Source: Microbacterium proteolyticum (GTDB lineage Bacteria > Actinomycetota > Actinomycetes > Actinomycetales > Microbacteriaceae). Taken from it: a stretch of DNA of 64,000 bases. Under the pieces are notes generated by a model. The model had not been told where the DNA came from. It searched no databases and saw nothing but the letters and a program-made list of their open reading frames with translations. Below, in pieces: positions 24,621 through 33,010 of the stretch; the first letter of the stretch is position 1, and the number at the start of each line of letters is the position of its first letter. Position numbers and translations under genes: made by a program. The DNA lies in contig NZ_JACHXY010000001.1 of the NCBI RefSeq assembly GCF_014192415.1, positions 1,736,001 through 1,800,000 on the forward strand. The letters run 5' to 3'.

Positions 24621-26162
24621 TCAGGCCACCGTCACGGTGAGCTCGTGCCATCCCGTCGCGCCGTCGGGGGCGGGCGGCGCCGGCGCGTCGGTCTGCGTCT
24701 GACCGTCGGCCGATATGGCGCGGCAGCGCACGGTGTGCGAGCCGCTCGTCGCCTCCCACGCCAGGCTCCACTGCACCCAGGTGTCGGCCGAGATGGCCGC
24801 GGCGAGGGTCGCCGGTTGCCACGCCCCGTCGTCGATCTGCACCTCGACCCCGGACACGCCCACGTGGGTCTGCCAGGCGACGCCCGCGATCACGGCGGCG
24901 CCCGCCTCGACGCGGGCGCCGGCCCGCGGGACGTCGATGCGCGACTGGAGTTTCACGGGGCCGCGCTCCGACCAGCCGCGCGGGGTCCAGTACCCCTCGG
25001 CCCGGTCGTAGCGGGTGACCTCGAGCTCGGTCACCCATTTGGTGGCGGAGACATACCCGTACAGGCCCGGGACGACCATGCGCACCGGGAAGCCGTGCTC
25101 GATCGGCAGTGGCTCGCCGTTCATGCCGATGGCGAGGAGCGCGTCACGGTCGTCGGTGAGTGCTTCGAGAGGACTGGATGCCGTGAACCCGTCGATCGAG
25201 CGCGACAGCACCATGTCGGCCTCGGCGGTCGGCCGTGCGCGGGCGAGAACCTCCCGCAGCGGCACGCCGAGCCAGCGGGCGGTTCCGATGAGCGACCCGC
25301 CCACCTCGTTCGAGACGCAGGTCAAGGTGGCGACGGTCTCCTTCGGGGCGAGGTCGAGCAGGTCGTCCCAGCGCAGCACGACCTCCTGTTCGACGAGTCC
25401 GTGCACGCGCAGGGTCCAGTCGGCGGGGTCGACCTGGGGCACGACGAGGGCGGTGTCGATGCGGTAGAAGTCGGCCGTGGGGGTGATGACCGGCGAGAGG
25501 CCGTCGATGCCGAGTTCCGCCGCCGCCGGCACGTCCGTCGTCGTCGTCGGTGTCGGAAGGCGCAGGGCCGCGCGCACGGCGCTCACCGCGCGAGCGCCGG
25601 AGCTCAGCGCGAACGAGCCGGCGGCGGCGAGCGCCCCGGCCGCGACCGCGATGCCCGAGAGCGCGAGCACGCTCCGGCGGGTCAGTCCCTCGTCGGCCGC
25701 GAGCCCGGAGCGCGGCCCTCGACGCAGGCGTCCGATGAGCCACGCCGTCGCCGCCGAGGCCACGCCGGCCGCGACGATCGAGGGTACGGGCGACAGCATG
25801 CCCGCGTCGGAGCGGGTCAGCGCCACGATCGCGCCCACGACACCCAGCGCGCCGAGGACCACGCGGCCCCACGGGGGCCGGTGCCACTCGAGCACTCCGG
25901 CCGCACCCGCCACCGCGAGCAGCAGTACCGCGATGCCGACGAGGAGCGCCGCCTTGTCGCCGGTGCCGAAGAGGCTGATGGCGAGGTTCTTCGCCCACGC
26001 GGGGGCGATGTCGATCATTCCGCCGCCGATGACCGCGAAAGGGCTCGCGGTGGGGGCGACGAGGGCCGCGACGAGTTCGCCGAGCCCGGCGCCGAGGGCG
26101 GTCGCGCCGACGGCGGCGACGGCGGCAGGCAGGTCGCGGGTTCGAACGGAGGCGGAGGGCAC
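24621..26162 (-). CDS. Membrane-anchored molybdopterin-dependent oxidoreductase (sulfite-oxidase fold)
   Basis: This 513-residue protein has four or five transmembrane helices in residues 1-185 (for example AALLVGIAVLLLAVAGAAG and VVLGALGVVGAIVAL). An arginine pair TRRSVLAL precedes the last helix. An external sulfite-oxidase-type Mo-cofactor domain follows (about 225-410). The Mo-ligating residue is Cys282 in LTCVSNEVGG, followed by FTASSPLEA, HGFPVRMVVPGLYGY and SATKWVTELEV. A C-terminal Mo-co dimerisation (Ig-like) domain with GVAWQTHVGVSGVEVQIDDG completes the fold. This anchored layout is common in actinobacteria. The reductant and substrate are unknown, with S- or N-oxide reduction or sulfite-like oxidation as options. 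The start is GTG 26162. Confidence 0.88.
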   Translation of the reverse strand: MPSASVRTRDLPAAVAAVGATALGAGLGELVAALVAPTASPFAVIGGGMIDIAPAWAKNLAISLFGTGDKAALLVGIAVLLLAVAGAAGVLEWHRPPWGRVVLGALGVVGAIVALTRSDAGMLSPVPSIVAAGVASAATAWLIGRLRRGPRSGLAADEGLTRRSVLALSGIAVAAGALAAAGSFALSSGARAVSAVRAALRLPTPTTTTDVPAAAELGIDGLSPVITPTADFYRIDTALVVPQVDPADWTLRVHGLVEQEVVLRWDDLLDLAPKETVATLTCVSNEVGGSLIGTARWLGVPLREVLARARPTAEADMVLSRSIDGFTASSPLEALTDDRDALLAIGMNGEPLPIEHGFPVRMVVPGLYGYVSATKWVTELEVTRYDRAEGYWTPRGWSERGPVKLQSRIDVPRAGARVEAGAAVIAGVAWQTHVGVSGVEVQIDDGAWQPATLAAAISADTWVQWSLAWEATSGSHTVRCRAISADGQTQTDAPAPPAPDGATGWHELTVTVA

Positions 26163-26276
26163 GAACGGAGCCTATGGATGCCGGGCCCGGCCGGGGCCGT
26201 CCGCGTCAGAACTCACAGCCAACCGGAACCCCGTGCCCCCCGCCCTGCTGCCCCCGCACGCGAGTAGCGTGCTGGC

Positions 26277-27443
26277 ATGCCCGAGATCCTGCGGTCCCTC
26301 CGCCGCCCCGCGGCCGGAGGGGCGCCGGCGTTCGATCTCGGGTACGTGCGCTCAGGTCCCCGGGGGGCGACGCCCGTGCTGGTCATCCCGGGAGGACCGG
26401 GGCTCGCGTCGGTGCTGCCGTATCGGGGTCTCCGGCGGTGGGCGGCGAGCGGCGGCCTCGACGTGGTCATGGTCGAGCACCGCGGTGTCGGCCGCTCACG
26501 CCGTGATCTCGACGGCCGGCCCCTGCCGCCCGAGGCGATGCGCATCACCGCGGTGCTCGACGACCTCGCGGCCGTGCTCGACGCGGAGGGGATCGACCGC
26601 GCGGTGGTCGTCGGTTCCTCGTACGGCAGCTACCTCTCGATGGCGTTCGGGGTGCGGCATCCGGAGCGCGTGAGATCCATGCTGCTCGACTCGGCTCTGC
26701 AGTCCACCCGCGACGTCGGCCTGGAGCGTGTGCGCCTGCGGGAGCTGTTCTGGGATGCCGACGACGACATGTCCCGCGGTGTGAGGCGCCTCATCGCGGG
26801 AGGCGTCACACCGCGCGTCGTGCTCGACATCGTGCGCGCGGCGTACGAGCTGGGCGGCCCCGACCTCGTCCGTCCGCTCCTGCGGCATCGGCCCGGCCTC
26901 ACGTGGCGTGCGCTCGGTGCCTACGCCACGCGCGATGGGGGACTTCCGCGCATCCCCGGGATCTACGAATTCGATCTGGTCGGAACGATCGCGTTCCGCG
27001 AGCTGGGCTACGCCGGCACGCCCGACGGCCACCCGCTCGACCCGGCGTCGACGTACCTGCCGCTCGCGCCCGGCTTCCCGGCGTTCGACCGTGAGCCGTA
27101 CGATCTCGTCGAGGCAGTGGGCTCGTTCGACTTTCCGCTCGTGGTGCTCTCGGGCGACCGGGATCTGCGCACGCCTCCGGCGGTCGCCGAGCGGGTGGCG
27201 GCGTCGGCTCCGGATGCCACGCTGGTTCGCATCCGCAACGGACACAGTGCCCTCGACACCCACCCCCTCGCTCTGCTGAACGTGGCGCGGCGGCTCGTGC
27301 GGGGGCAGCAGGCGCTGCTTCACGGCGACGAGGCGGCCCTCGACCGGTTGCCGCGAAAGGGGGTGTCGGCGTCGTTCCCTCGACTGCTGCTGCACGTCGC
27401 GCATCTCGACGCGGTGCTGCGCCGCCGCGTGCGGGCACGATGA
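26277..27443 (+). CDS. Alpha/beta hydrolase, proline iminopeptidase-like
   Basis: This 388-residue hydrolase belongs to the S33 group. VLVIPGGPGLAS is the oxyanion-hole HGGPG-like motif, VMVEHRGVGRSR corresponds to DQRGxGxS, and the nucleophile elbow is VVGSSYGSYLS. The acid is in VVLSGDRDLRTP and the His in RNGHSALDTHP. It most resembles aminopeptidases that release N-terminal residues, but esterase activity cannot be excluded. ATG 26277 is preceded by TAGCGT (26265-26270) with exactly 6 nt between and no ribosome site, so transcription is probably leaderless. No signal peptide is present. Confidence 0.82.
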   Translation: MPEILRSLRRPAAGGAPAFDLGYVRSGPRGATPVLVIPGGPGLASVLPYRGLRRWAASGGLDVVMVEHRGVGRSRRDLDGRPLPPEAMRITAVLDDLAAVLDAEGIDRAVVVGSSYGSYLSMAFGVRHPERVRSMLLDSALQSTRDVGLERVRLRELFWDADDDMSRGVRRLIAGGVTPRVVLDIVRAAYELGGPDLVRPLLRHRPGLTWRALGAYATRDGGLPRIPGIYEFDLVGTIAFRELGYAGTPDGHPLDPASTYLPLAPGFPAFDREPYDLVEAVGSFDFPLVVLSGDRDLRTPPAVAERVAASAPDATLVRIRNGHSALDTHPLALLNVARRLVRGQQALLHGDEAALDRLPRKGVSASFPRLLLHVAHLDAVLRRRVRAR

Positions 27444-27530
27444 GCCGGCCGGGCTGAGACGTCATTCCCGCGGCGGCATCCCGCCCGCAGCGCGCCGCTC
27501 CCACTCGTCGTGCGACGCCTGGCCTGACGT

Positions 27531-27977
27531 CTACCGTCGCCGTCGCCGTCGCGGTGAGCCGTGCGCCCGATCCGATCGATCCCGTGCCAGGCCCTCATGC
27601 TTCGAGAAGAACGCCACCATCGCCCGCATCACGAGCGCTGCACCGACGACGAGCACGACGGCCGCGGCGGCACGGAACGTCGAGATGAGGAGCGCGACCG
27701 CCGTCACGCCGATGGCGGCGGTCGCGAACCACCATTCGGCGCCCGCGCAGAGGATCGCCGCGATTCCGAAGGGGACCGACGCTGCGACGCGGAGCAGCGT
27801 CGCTTCGTCCACGCGCGTGGAATTCGCGCGCCGGTCGCGTCTGCGGACACCCTCTTGCGGGTGGACGGGTGTGCGCGCCGAGGCGTCAGGGTCGGACACG
27901 ACGGACCGGCTCACGGCCGGTGCGACAGCCGGCACAGCTTCTCCCGCCGGACCCTCCACCGGGGTCGTCTCGGTCAT
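27531..27977 (-). CDS. Small hypothetical membrane protein
   Basis: I do not recognise this 148-residue protein. The first 70 residues are hydrophilic and rich in Pro, Ala and Glu. Then come two or three membrane segments (LLRVAASVPFGIAAILCAGAEWWFA, TAAIGVTAVALLISTF, AAAVVLVVGAALVMRAMVAFF) and a strongly basic tail ending in RRRRRR. ATG 27977 follows GGAGAGGCAG. The basic tail is probably cytoplasmic. Composition and codon use match the neighbours. Confidence 0.6.
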   Translation of the reverse strand: MTETTPVEGPAGEAVPAVAPAVSRSVVSDPDASARTPVHPQEGVRRRDRRANSTRVDEATLLRVAASVPFGIAAILCAGAEWWFATAAIGVTAVALLISTFRAAAAVVLVVGAALVMRAMVAFFSKHEGLARDRSDRAHGSPRRRRRR

Positions 27978-28486
27978 GTCTGCCTCTCCGTTCGGTCGGC
28001 GCGCGAGCTGATGCGTCCGTGGGGGTTCTGGCTGCTCCCGGGAGTGCGGACGTATCCCGCCGGTTCGTTCGACCGGTTGCGGCAGTGTGCCGGTGGGAGC
28101 GATGCCGAGCAGCTGGACGCCCCGTGACGTTCTCCGGATGCGCGTACTCGCGGTGTCGGAGAACCGTGATGAGTGTGGTGATCGGGTGTCGAGGATCGAG
28201 GCGGGCGTCTTGATCGAGAACACCGGCCATCGGCGCCGTGGATCTGCCGATGGCGGCGGCATGACGGTGATCTTCTCGGCGACGAAAGGTCACCGTTCGG
28301 GTTCGAGCGGGCGAAGATCAGAACGTCGCCGTGTCACATGAAGGACGGAACAGCGCGCATCTGGCGAATCCGGCTCGTCCTGCGCCGACCGTACCATGCG
28401 GCGACCGTGCGGACCGCCCCATGTCGGGACCGGACGTCGGTGTCAAGGATCTGCCCGAAACACGCGCGCGCGCGGATCCTGGCGAC
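27978..28486. other. Gene-free intergenic region with two inverted repeats
   Basis: I see no convincing gene in these 509 bp. Two perfect inverted repeats stand out: GTTCTCCG/CGGAGAAC at 28129-28164 (20-nt spacer) and ACGGTGA/TCACCGT at 28264-28296 (19-nt spacer). The long spacers suggest operators or paired half-sites rather than terminators. They may control the downstream acyl-CoA-dehydrogenase/PIG-L/GT2 operon. Confidence 0.45.
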
Positions 28487-29533
28487 GTGACCGACGGCGA
28501 CCATCCCCCCTTCCCGCTCCTCGTGCCCGACGACACCCCCGGCCTCGCGGGCGTTCGTGTCGCCCTGGAGCGGGCGGATGCCGTCGACGGCCTCGGCACG
28601 GACATCGTCGCCACCCTCGCGTGGGTGGTGGACATCGCCCGGCCGGCCTCGGTCGCGGCGACGTGGGAGCTGCTCGCGTCGGTGGCGGCACGCGACGTCG
28701 CCGCCGCCCGCGTGCTCGAGCCGCACCTCGACGCGCTCACCATCCTCGGCGAGGCCGCCGCGTCGGGCTTCGCGATCGAGGTCGACGCGACCGGTACCTG
28801 GGGTGTCTTCGCCGCCGAGGGTCCGGGCATGCGGCTCGAGGCGCGACTCGACGCGGGTACCTGGACGCTGCACGGGACCAAGCCGTGGTGCTCGCTCGCC
28901 GCCGACCTCGACCGCGCACTCGTCACGGCCTGGATCGACGATGAGCGACGACAGCTCTTCGCGCTCGACCTGCGCGACGCAACCGTGACGGCGCGCCCGG
29001 GCCCGTGGCACGCCCGCGGACTCGACCGCGTCGTCAGCGCGCCAATCGACGTCGCGGGTGCCCGAGCCGTGCCGGTGGGCGATGCCGGGTGGTATCTGCG
29101 TCGGCCCGGCTTCGCCCACGGCGGGGTGGGGGTCGCGGCGTGCTGGTGGGGCGGGGCGATGCCCCTGCGCGGAGCGCTCGCCGCCGCCGCCGCAAGAGAC
29201 CGCGCGGATCAGGTCTCGCGCGTGCACCTCGGCCGAGCCGACACGGCTCTCTGGGCCGCCCGCGCCGTGCTCGTCGAGACCGCGCGGGCGTTCGACGCCG
29301 GGGGCACGGCATCCGAGGGACTCCGCGCCGCCCGCGCGCGCACCGTCGTGGCCGACGCGGTCGAGACGACGATCTCCCAGGCCGCCCACGCCCTGGGTCC
29401 CTCGCCCCTCGTCGCCGACGAGGCGCACGCGCGGCGGGTTTCCGACCTGCAGGTGTACGTGCGGCAGCACCACGGCGACCGCGACCTCGCGAGGATCGGC
29501 GGCGACGTGGCACGGGGAGGGGCAGCATGGTGA
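28487..29533 (+). CDS. Acyl-CoA dehydrogenase-like flavoprotein
   Basis: This 348-residue protein resembles the acyl-CoA dehydrogenase fold: an N-terminal helical part, a beta domain with TGTWGVFAAEGPG and WTLHGTKPWCSLAADLDRALVTAW (the usual G.K.W.S/T....A region), and a C-terminal helical bundle with HLGRADTALWAARAVLVETARAF. The catalytic Glu cannot be placed with confidence, and the protein is short for the family, so it may be divergent or non-catalytic. I prefer GTG 28487. ATG 28421 is an alternative. It overlaps the next gene by 7 nt. The context suggests modification of an acyl or amino-sugar compound rather than beta-oxidation. Confidence 0.7.
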   Translation: MTDGDHPPFPLLVPDDTPGLAGVRVALERADAVDGLGTDIVATLAWVVDIARPASVAATWELLASVAARDVAAARVLEPHLDALTILGEAAASGFAIEVDATGTWGVFAAEGPGMRLEARLDAGTWTLHGTKPWCSLAADLDRALVTAWIDDERRQLFALDLRDATVTARPGPWHARGLDRVVSAPIDVAGARAVPVGDAGWYLRRPGFAHGGVGVAACWWGGAMPLRGALAAAAARDRADQVSRVHLGRADTALWAARAVLVETARAFDAGGTASEGLRAARARTVVADAVETTISQAAHALGPSPLVADEAHARRVSDLQVYVRQHHGDRDLARIGGDVARGGAAW

Positions 29534-30894
29534 GCTTCGACCACCGCGATCCGGGTACCGACGAAGGCGTCTGGACCGCCGCCCTCCGCCGCGATCTCCC
29601 CGCGCTCGACTTCGACATCGACCGTCTGATCGTCGTCGCCGCGCACCCCGACGACGAGACCCTCGGGGCGGCGGGCATCCTGGCCACGGCCGCCGTTCGC
29701 GGCATCCGGGTCGAGCTGATCGTCGTGACCGACGGCGAACGGTCGCACCCCGCCTCGCCCACGCACTCACCGGCCACGCTCGCGCTGCTGCGCCGTCGCG
29801 AGTTGCGCTCCGCCGTGGAGACGCTCGGGCTCAGCGCCGAACCGCTGTTCCTCGGCCTCCCCGACGGGGGGACCGACGAGTATCGGGATGCCATCGCCAC
29901 AGCTCTCGGCGACGCTCTCGACCGGGCCGGTTCCGACCGCGTGCTGGTGCTGTCGCCCTGGATCGGAGACGGGCACCGCGACCACCGCGTCGTCGGCGAG
30001 ATCGTCGAGGAGGTGTGCGGGGCCCGCGGCGTACGCTCGCGCGCGTTCCCGATCTGGTTGTGGCACTGGGGCGGACCTGACGACGTGCCGTGGGACGCCG
30101 CCGAGCGTCTCGTGCTCGACGCGGAGATTCGGGATGCCAAGACCCGCGCCCTCGACGTCCACGCCAGTCAGCTCCAGCCGTTGTCGCCGGCGCCCGGCGA
30201 CGAGCCGATGGTGCACGCGCTCATGCGTGCGCACTTCGAGCGGGATGCCGAGGTGTTCTTCGCGCCCGCGCCCGCGCCCGCCCCGGAATCCACCGTCGGC
30301 CAGGCGTATTTCGACGATATCTACGCCCGGCACGACGATCCGTGGGGCTTCGATTCGCGCTGGTACGAGGAGCGCAAGCGCGCCGTGCTGCTCGCCGCCC
30401 TCCCGCGGCGCCGGTACCGGGCCACGTTCGAGGCGGGCTGCTCGACGGGCGCGCTCACGGTGGAGCTGGCCGGCCGGAGCGATCGCGTACTCGCCGTCGA
30501 CCTCGCCGCCGCCGCCCTCGACCGCGCTCGCCGACGGATGCCGGACGACGCGAACGTCGAGCTGCGCCGCGGTACCCTCCCCGACGACTGGCCCGCGGGC
30601 GAGTTCGACCTCGTGGTGCTGTCGGAGGTGGCCTACTACTGGGCGGGGGCCGACCTGGATCGCGGGCTCACCGCCGCCGTCGCCTCACTGAGCGCCGACG
30701 GTCACCTCGTGGCCTGCCACTGGCGGCATCCGGTCGCGGAGTACCCCCGCACCGGTGACAGCGTCCACGATGCGCTCGCCGAACGAGCCGACCTGGTGCG
30801 CCTGGTCCGGCACGAGGAAGAAGACTTCGTGCTCGAGGTGTTCGCGCGCCCCGGGGCGCGGTCGGTGGCGACCGAGGCGGGGCTCGCGCCGTGA
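29527..30894 (+). CDS. PIG-L (LmbE) deacetylase fused to a NodS-like SAM methyltransferase
   Basis: This 455-residue protein has two enzyme domains. Residues 30-240 form a PIG-L/LmbE zinc N-deacetylase, with AAHPDDE (His40, Asp42, Asp43, Glu44) and DGHRDHRVVGE supplying zinc ligands. After an Ala/Pro linker (PAPAPAPE, about residue 250), residues 257-455 form a class I methyltransferase with DDPWGFDSRWYEERK and motif I EAGCSTG at 302-308, as in the NodS group. Deacetylation followed by N-methylation of a sugar amine is a plausible paired reaction. ATG 29527 overlaps the upstream gene, and the stop overlaps the glycosyltransferase start (GTGA). The substrate is not known. Confidence 0.87.
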   Translation: MVSFDHRDPGTDEGVWTAALRRDLPALDFDIDRLIVVAAHPDDETLGAAGILATAAVRGIRVELIVVTDGERSHPASPTHSPATLALLRRRELRSAVETLGLSAEPLFLGLPDGGTDEYRDAIATALGDALDRAGSDRVLVLSPWIGDGHRDHRVVGEIVEEVCGARGVRSRAFPIWLWHWGGPDDVPWDAAERLVLDAEIRDAKTRALDVHASQLQPLSPAPGDEPMVHALMRAHFERDAEVFFAPAPAPAPESTVGQAYFDDIYARHDDPWGFDSRWYEERKRAVLLAALPRRRYRATFEAGCSTGALTVELAGRSDRVLAVDLAAAALDRARRRMPDDANVELRRGTLPDDWPAGEFDLVVLSEVAYYWAGADLDRGLTAAVASLSADGHLVACHWRHPVAEYPRTGDSVHDALAERADLVRLVRHEEEDFVLEVFARPGARSVATEAGLAP

Positions 30895-31610
30895 GAGCGG
30901 TGGCGGTCGTCATCCCCGCGCACGACGAAGAAGACCTGATCGGGCGGTGTCTGTCATCGGTCGGGAGGGCGGTGTCGCACGCGCGCGAGCGCACCCCCGA
31001 CCTCGCCGCGGTCGTGGTCGTCGTGCTCGACGCGTGCACCGACGGCACCGGACTGCAGGTGGGACGATGGCCGGTCGAGGCCGTCGAGATCAGCGCCCGC
31101 CGGGTCGGCGCCGCCCGTCGGACCGGCGTCGCGCACGCCCTGTCGACGCTGGATGCGAGCCCGCACGACACCTGGATCGCGATGACGGATGCCGACACGG
31201 TCGTCCCCGCGGACTGGATCAGCCATCAGCTCGATCTCGCCGACGTCGGCGTCGACCTCGTCCTCGGAACCGTGCGCCCCGACTTCGCCGACCTCAGCGC
31301 CCGGCACGTCGCGTACTGGCGCGCGACGCACCACCGCGGCCACCCGCGCGGCAACGTCCACGGTGCCAATCTCGGCGTTCGAGCGAGCACGTATCTCGAG
31401 GCCGGTGGCATCCCGGATCTGGCCGCGCACGAAGATGTCGCCCTCGTGCGCGCGGCCCGGGAGATCGGTGCGACCGAGCGCGCGAGCGACGTCCACGAAG
31501 TCGAGACGTCGGGCCGCCTCGTCGGGCGCACCCCCGCCGGATACGCCGCGTTCCTCGCGCGCGTGCACGCCTGGATCGACGCTCCCTCGCTGGCCGCGCC
31601 CGGGGCCTGA
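30891..31610 (+). CDS. Family 2 glycosyltransferase
   Basis: This 239-residue GT-A fold enzyme starts with AVVIPAHDEEDLIGRCLSS. A DxD-type metal site, MTDADTVVPADW, lies near residue 100, and HGANLGVRASTYLEAGGI and AHEDVALVRAARE form the acceptor-side blocks. No transmembrane helix is seen, so it is cytosolic or peripheral. GTG 30891 overlaps the upstream stop. With the deacetylase-methyltransferase and the dehydrogenase-like protein it forms a three-gene operon that probably makes or modifies a glycoside. Confidence 0.88.
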   Translation: MRAVAVVIPAHDEEDLIGRCLSSVGRAVSHARERTPDLAAVVVVVLDACTDGTGLQVGRWPVEAVEISARRVGAARRTGVAHALSTLDASPHDTWIAMTDADTVVPADWISHQLDLADVGVDLVLGTVRPDFADLSARHVAYWRATHHRGHPRGNVHGANLGVRASTYLEAGGIPDLAAHEDVALVRAAREIGATERASDVHEVETSGRLVGRTPAGYAAFLARVHAWIDAPSLAAPGA

Positions 31611-31695
31611 CGCATCGACCGGGGGCTCGTCAACCACCTCGGCGCGCCGCCGCCTCGGGGCGCACACTGGGCGTCCCCGGAACGAGAGGCACGAC

Positions 31696-32877
31696 ATGAA
31701 GGCACTGACCTGGCAGGGCAAGCGCAACGTGAGCGTCGAGGAGGTACCCGATCCCGAGATCCTCGAACCGACGGATGCCATCGTGAAGATCACCTCGACG
31801 GCGATCTGCGGCTCCGACCTGCACCTGTACGAGCTGTTCGGCCCGTTTATCGACAAGGGCGACGTGCTCGGGCACGAGCCGATGGGCGTCGTGGTCGAGG
31901 TCGGCTCCGCCGTGACGAACCTCGCGGTGGGCGACCGCATCGTCGTCCCCTTCAACATCTCGTGCGGGCATTGCTTCATGTGCCGCCGCGGCCTGCAGTC
32001 GCAGTGCGAGACGACCCAGGTGCGCGAGTACGGCAGCGGTGCCGCACTCTTCGGCTACACCAAGCTCTACGGCCAGGTGCCGGGCGGCCAGGCCGAGTAC
32101 CTGCGCGTGCCGTTGGCCGACTACAACCACATCCGCGTCGGCGACGACCTGCCCGACGACCGCTACCTCTTCCTCAGCGACATCGTCCCGACCGCGTGGC
32201 AGGGCGTGCAGTACGCGAGCGTCCCCGAGGGGGGAACGCTCGCGGTGATGGGACTCGGCCCGGTCGGTCAGTTCGCCGCCCGCATCGGCGTGCACCTCGG
32301 CTACCGCGTGCTCGCCATCGAGCCCGAGCCGGAGCGCCGCGCGATGGCCGAGCGCCACGGCGTCCTCACCTACGACCTCACCGATACGGTCGTCGACGAG
32401 CTCGTCGACCTCACCGAGGGCCGTGGAGCCGATGCGGTGGTGGATGCCGTCGGCATGGAGGCCCATGGCAACCGCGGCATCGCCCTCGCGCAGAGCGCCG
32501 TCGGGCTGCTCCCCGACGCCCTCGCGCAGAAACTCATGGACAAGGCGGGGCTCGACCGGCTCGCCGCCGTCTACGCCTCGATCGACCTCGTGCGCCGCGG
32601 GGGCACCGTGTCGCTCAGCGGGGTGTATGCCGGCGAGGCAGACGTGCTGCCCATGAAGACGATGTTCGACAAGCAGCTGAACTTCCGCATGGGCCAGTGC
32701 AACGTCAAGCGGTGGATCGACGATCTGCTCCCGCTCGTCGAGGACCCCGCCGACCCGCTGGGCGTCATGGATCTGGTCACCCACCACGCGCCGCTCGAAG
32801 ACGCCCCCGGCCTGTACGAGACGTTCCAGAAGAAGGAGGACGGCTGCATCAAGGTCGTCCTGCGCCCCGGCACCTGA
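31696..32877 (+). CDS. Zinc-dependent alcohol/formaldehyde dehydrogenase family protein
   Basis: This 393-residue medium-chain dehydrogenase/reductase carries the catalytic zinc ligand blocks TAICGSDLH and GHEPMG and a structural zinc site of four cysteines in CGHCFMCRRGLQSQC. The Rossmann loop is VMGLGPVGQFAARIG. The long C-terminal half with DAVGMEAHGN and the 390-residue length are typical of the glutathione-independent formaldehyde dehydrogenase-like subgroup. The start is ATG 31696. The gene appears monocistronic. A palindromic repeat (family A) lies 47 nt after its stop. The natural substrate is not certain. Confidence 0.88.
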   Translation: MKALTWQGKRNVSVEEVPDPEILEPTDAIVKITSTAICGSDLHLYELFGPFIDKGDVLGHEPMGVVVEVGSAVTNLAVGDRIVVPFNISCGHCFMCRRGLQSQCETTQVREYGSGAALFGYTKLYGQVPGGQAEYLRVPLADYNHIRVGDDLPDDRYLFLSDIVPTAWQGVQYASVPEGGTLAVMGLGPVGQFAARIGVHLGYRVLAIEPEPERRAMAERHGVLTYDLTDTVVDELVDLTEGRGADAVVDAVGMEAHGNRGIALAQSAVGLLPDALAQKLMDKAGLDRLAAVYASIDLVRRGGTVSLSGVYAGEADVLPMKTMFDKQLNFRMGQCNVKRWIDDLLPLVEDPADPLGVMDLVTHHAPLEDAPGLYETFQKKEDGCIKVVLRPGT

Positions 32878-32923
32878 CGCGCTCCCCGCCGGCCCCGCGC
32901 GCAACGTGGAGCCGGCCGCTGCC

Positions 32924-32982
32924 GTCGAGTGTCCAGGACACGCCGCACTCTCCGAGCCGGTGCGGCGTGTTCTGGACGCTCG
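32924..32982. repeat. Palindromic intergenic repeat, family A, copy 2
   Basis: GTCGAGTGTCCA..ACACGCCGCA (from 32924) is mirrored by TGCGGCGTGTTCTGGACGCTCG ending at 32982. Arms and total length match the copy at 2793-2852. Here it lies between convergent genes and may also act as a terminator. Confidence 0.78.
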
Positions 32983-33010
32983 CCACAGAGATGCGGGGGA
33001 TGCCGCGGTG

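Noticed and set aside
27531..28300. Plus-strand open frames in and beside the small membrane protein gene
   Set aside because: They lack hydrophobic pattern, motif or ribosome site and are antisense to a gene with clear membrane segments and a good Shine-Dalgarno.
28331..28486. Upstream in-frame extension of the acyl-CoA dehydrogenase-like gene
   Set aside because: The extra residues are Arg/Pro/Gly-rich and unlike the family N terminus. GTG 28487 is favoured, although ATG 28421 cannot be fully excluded.
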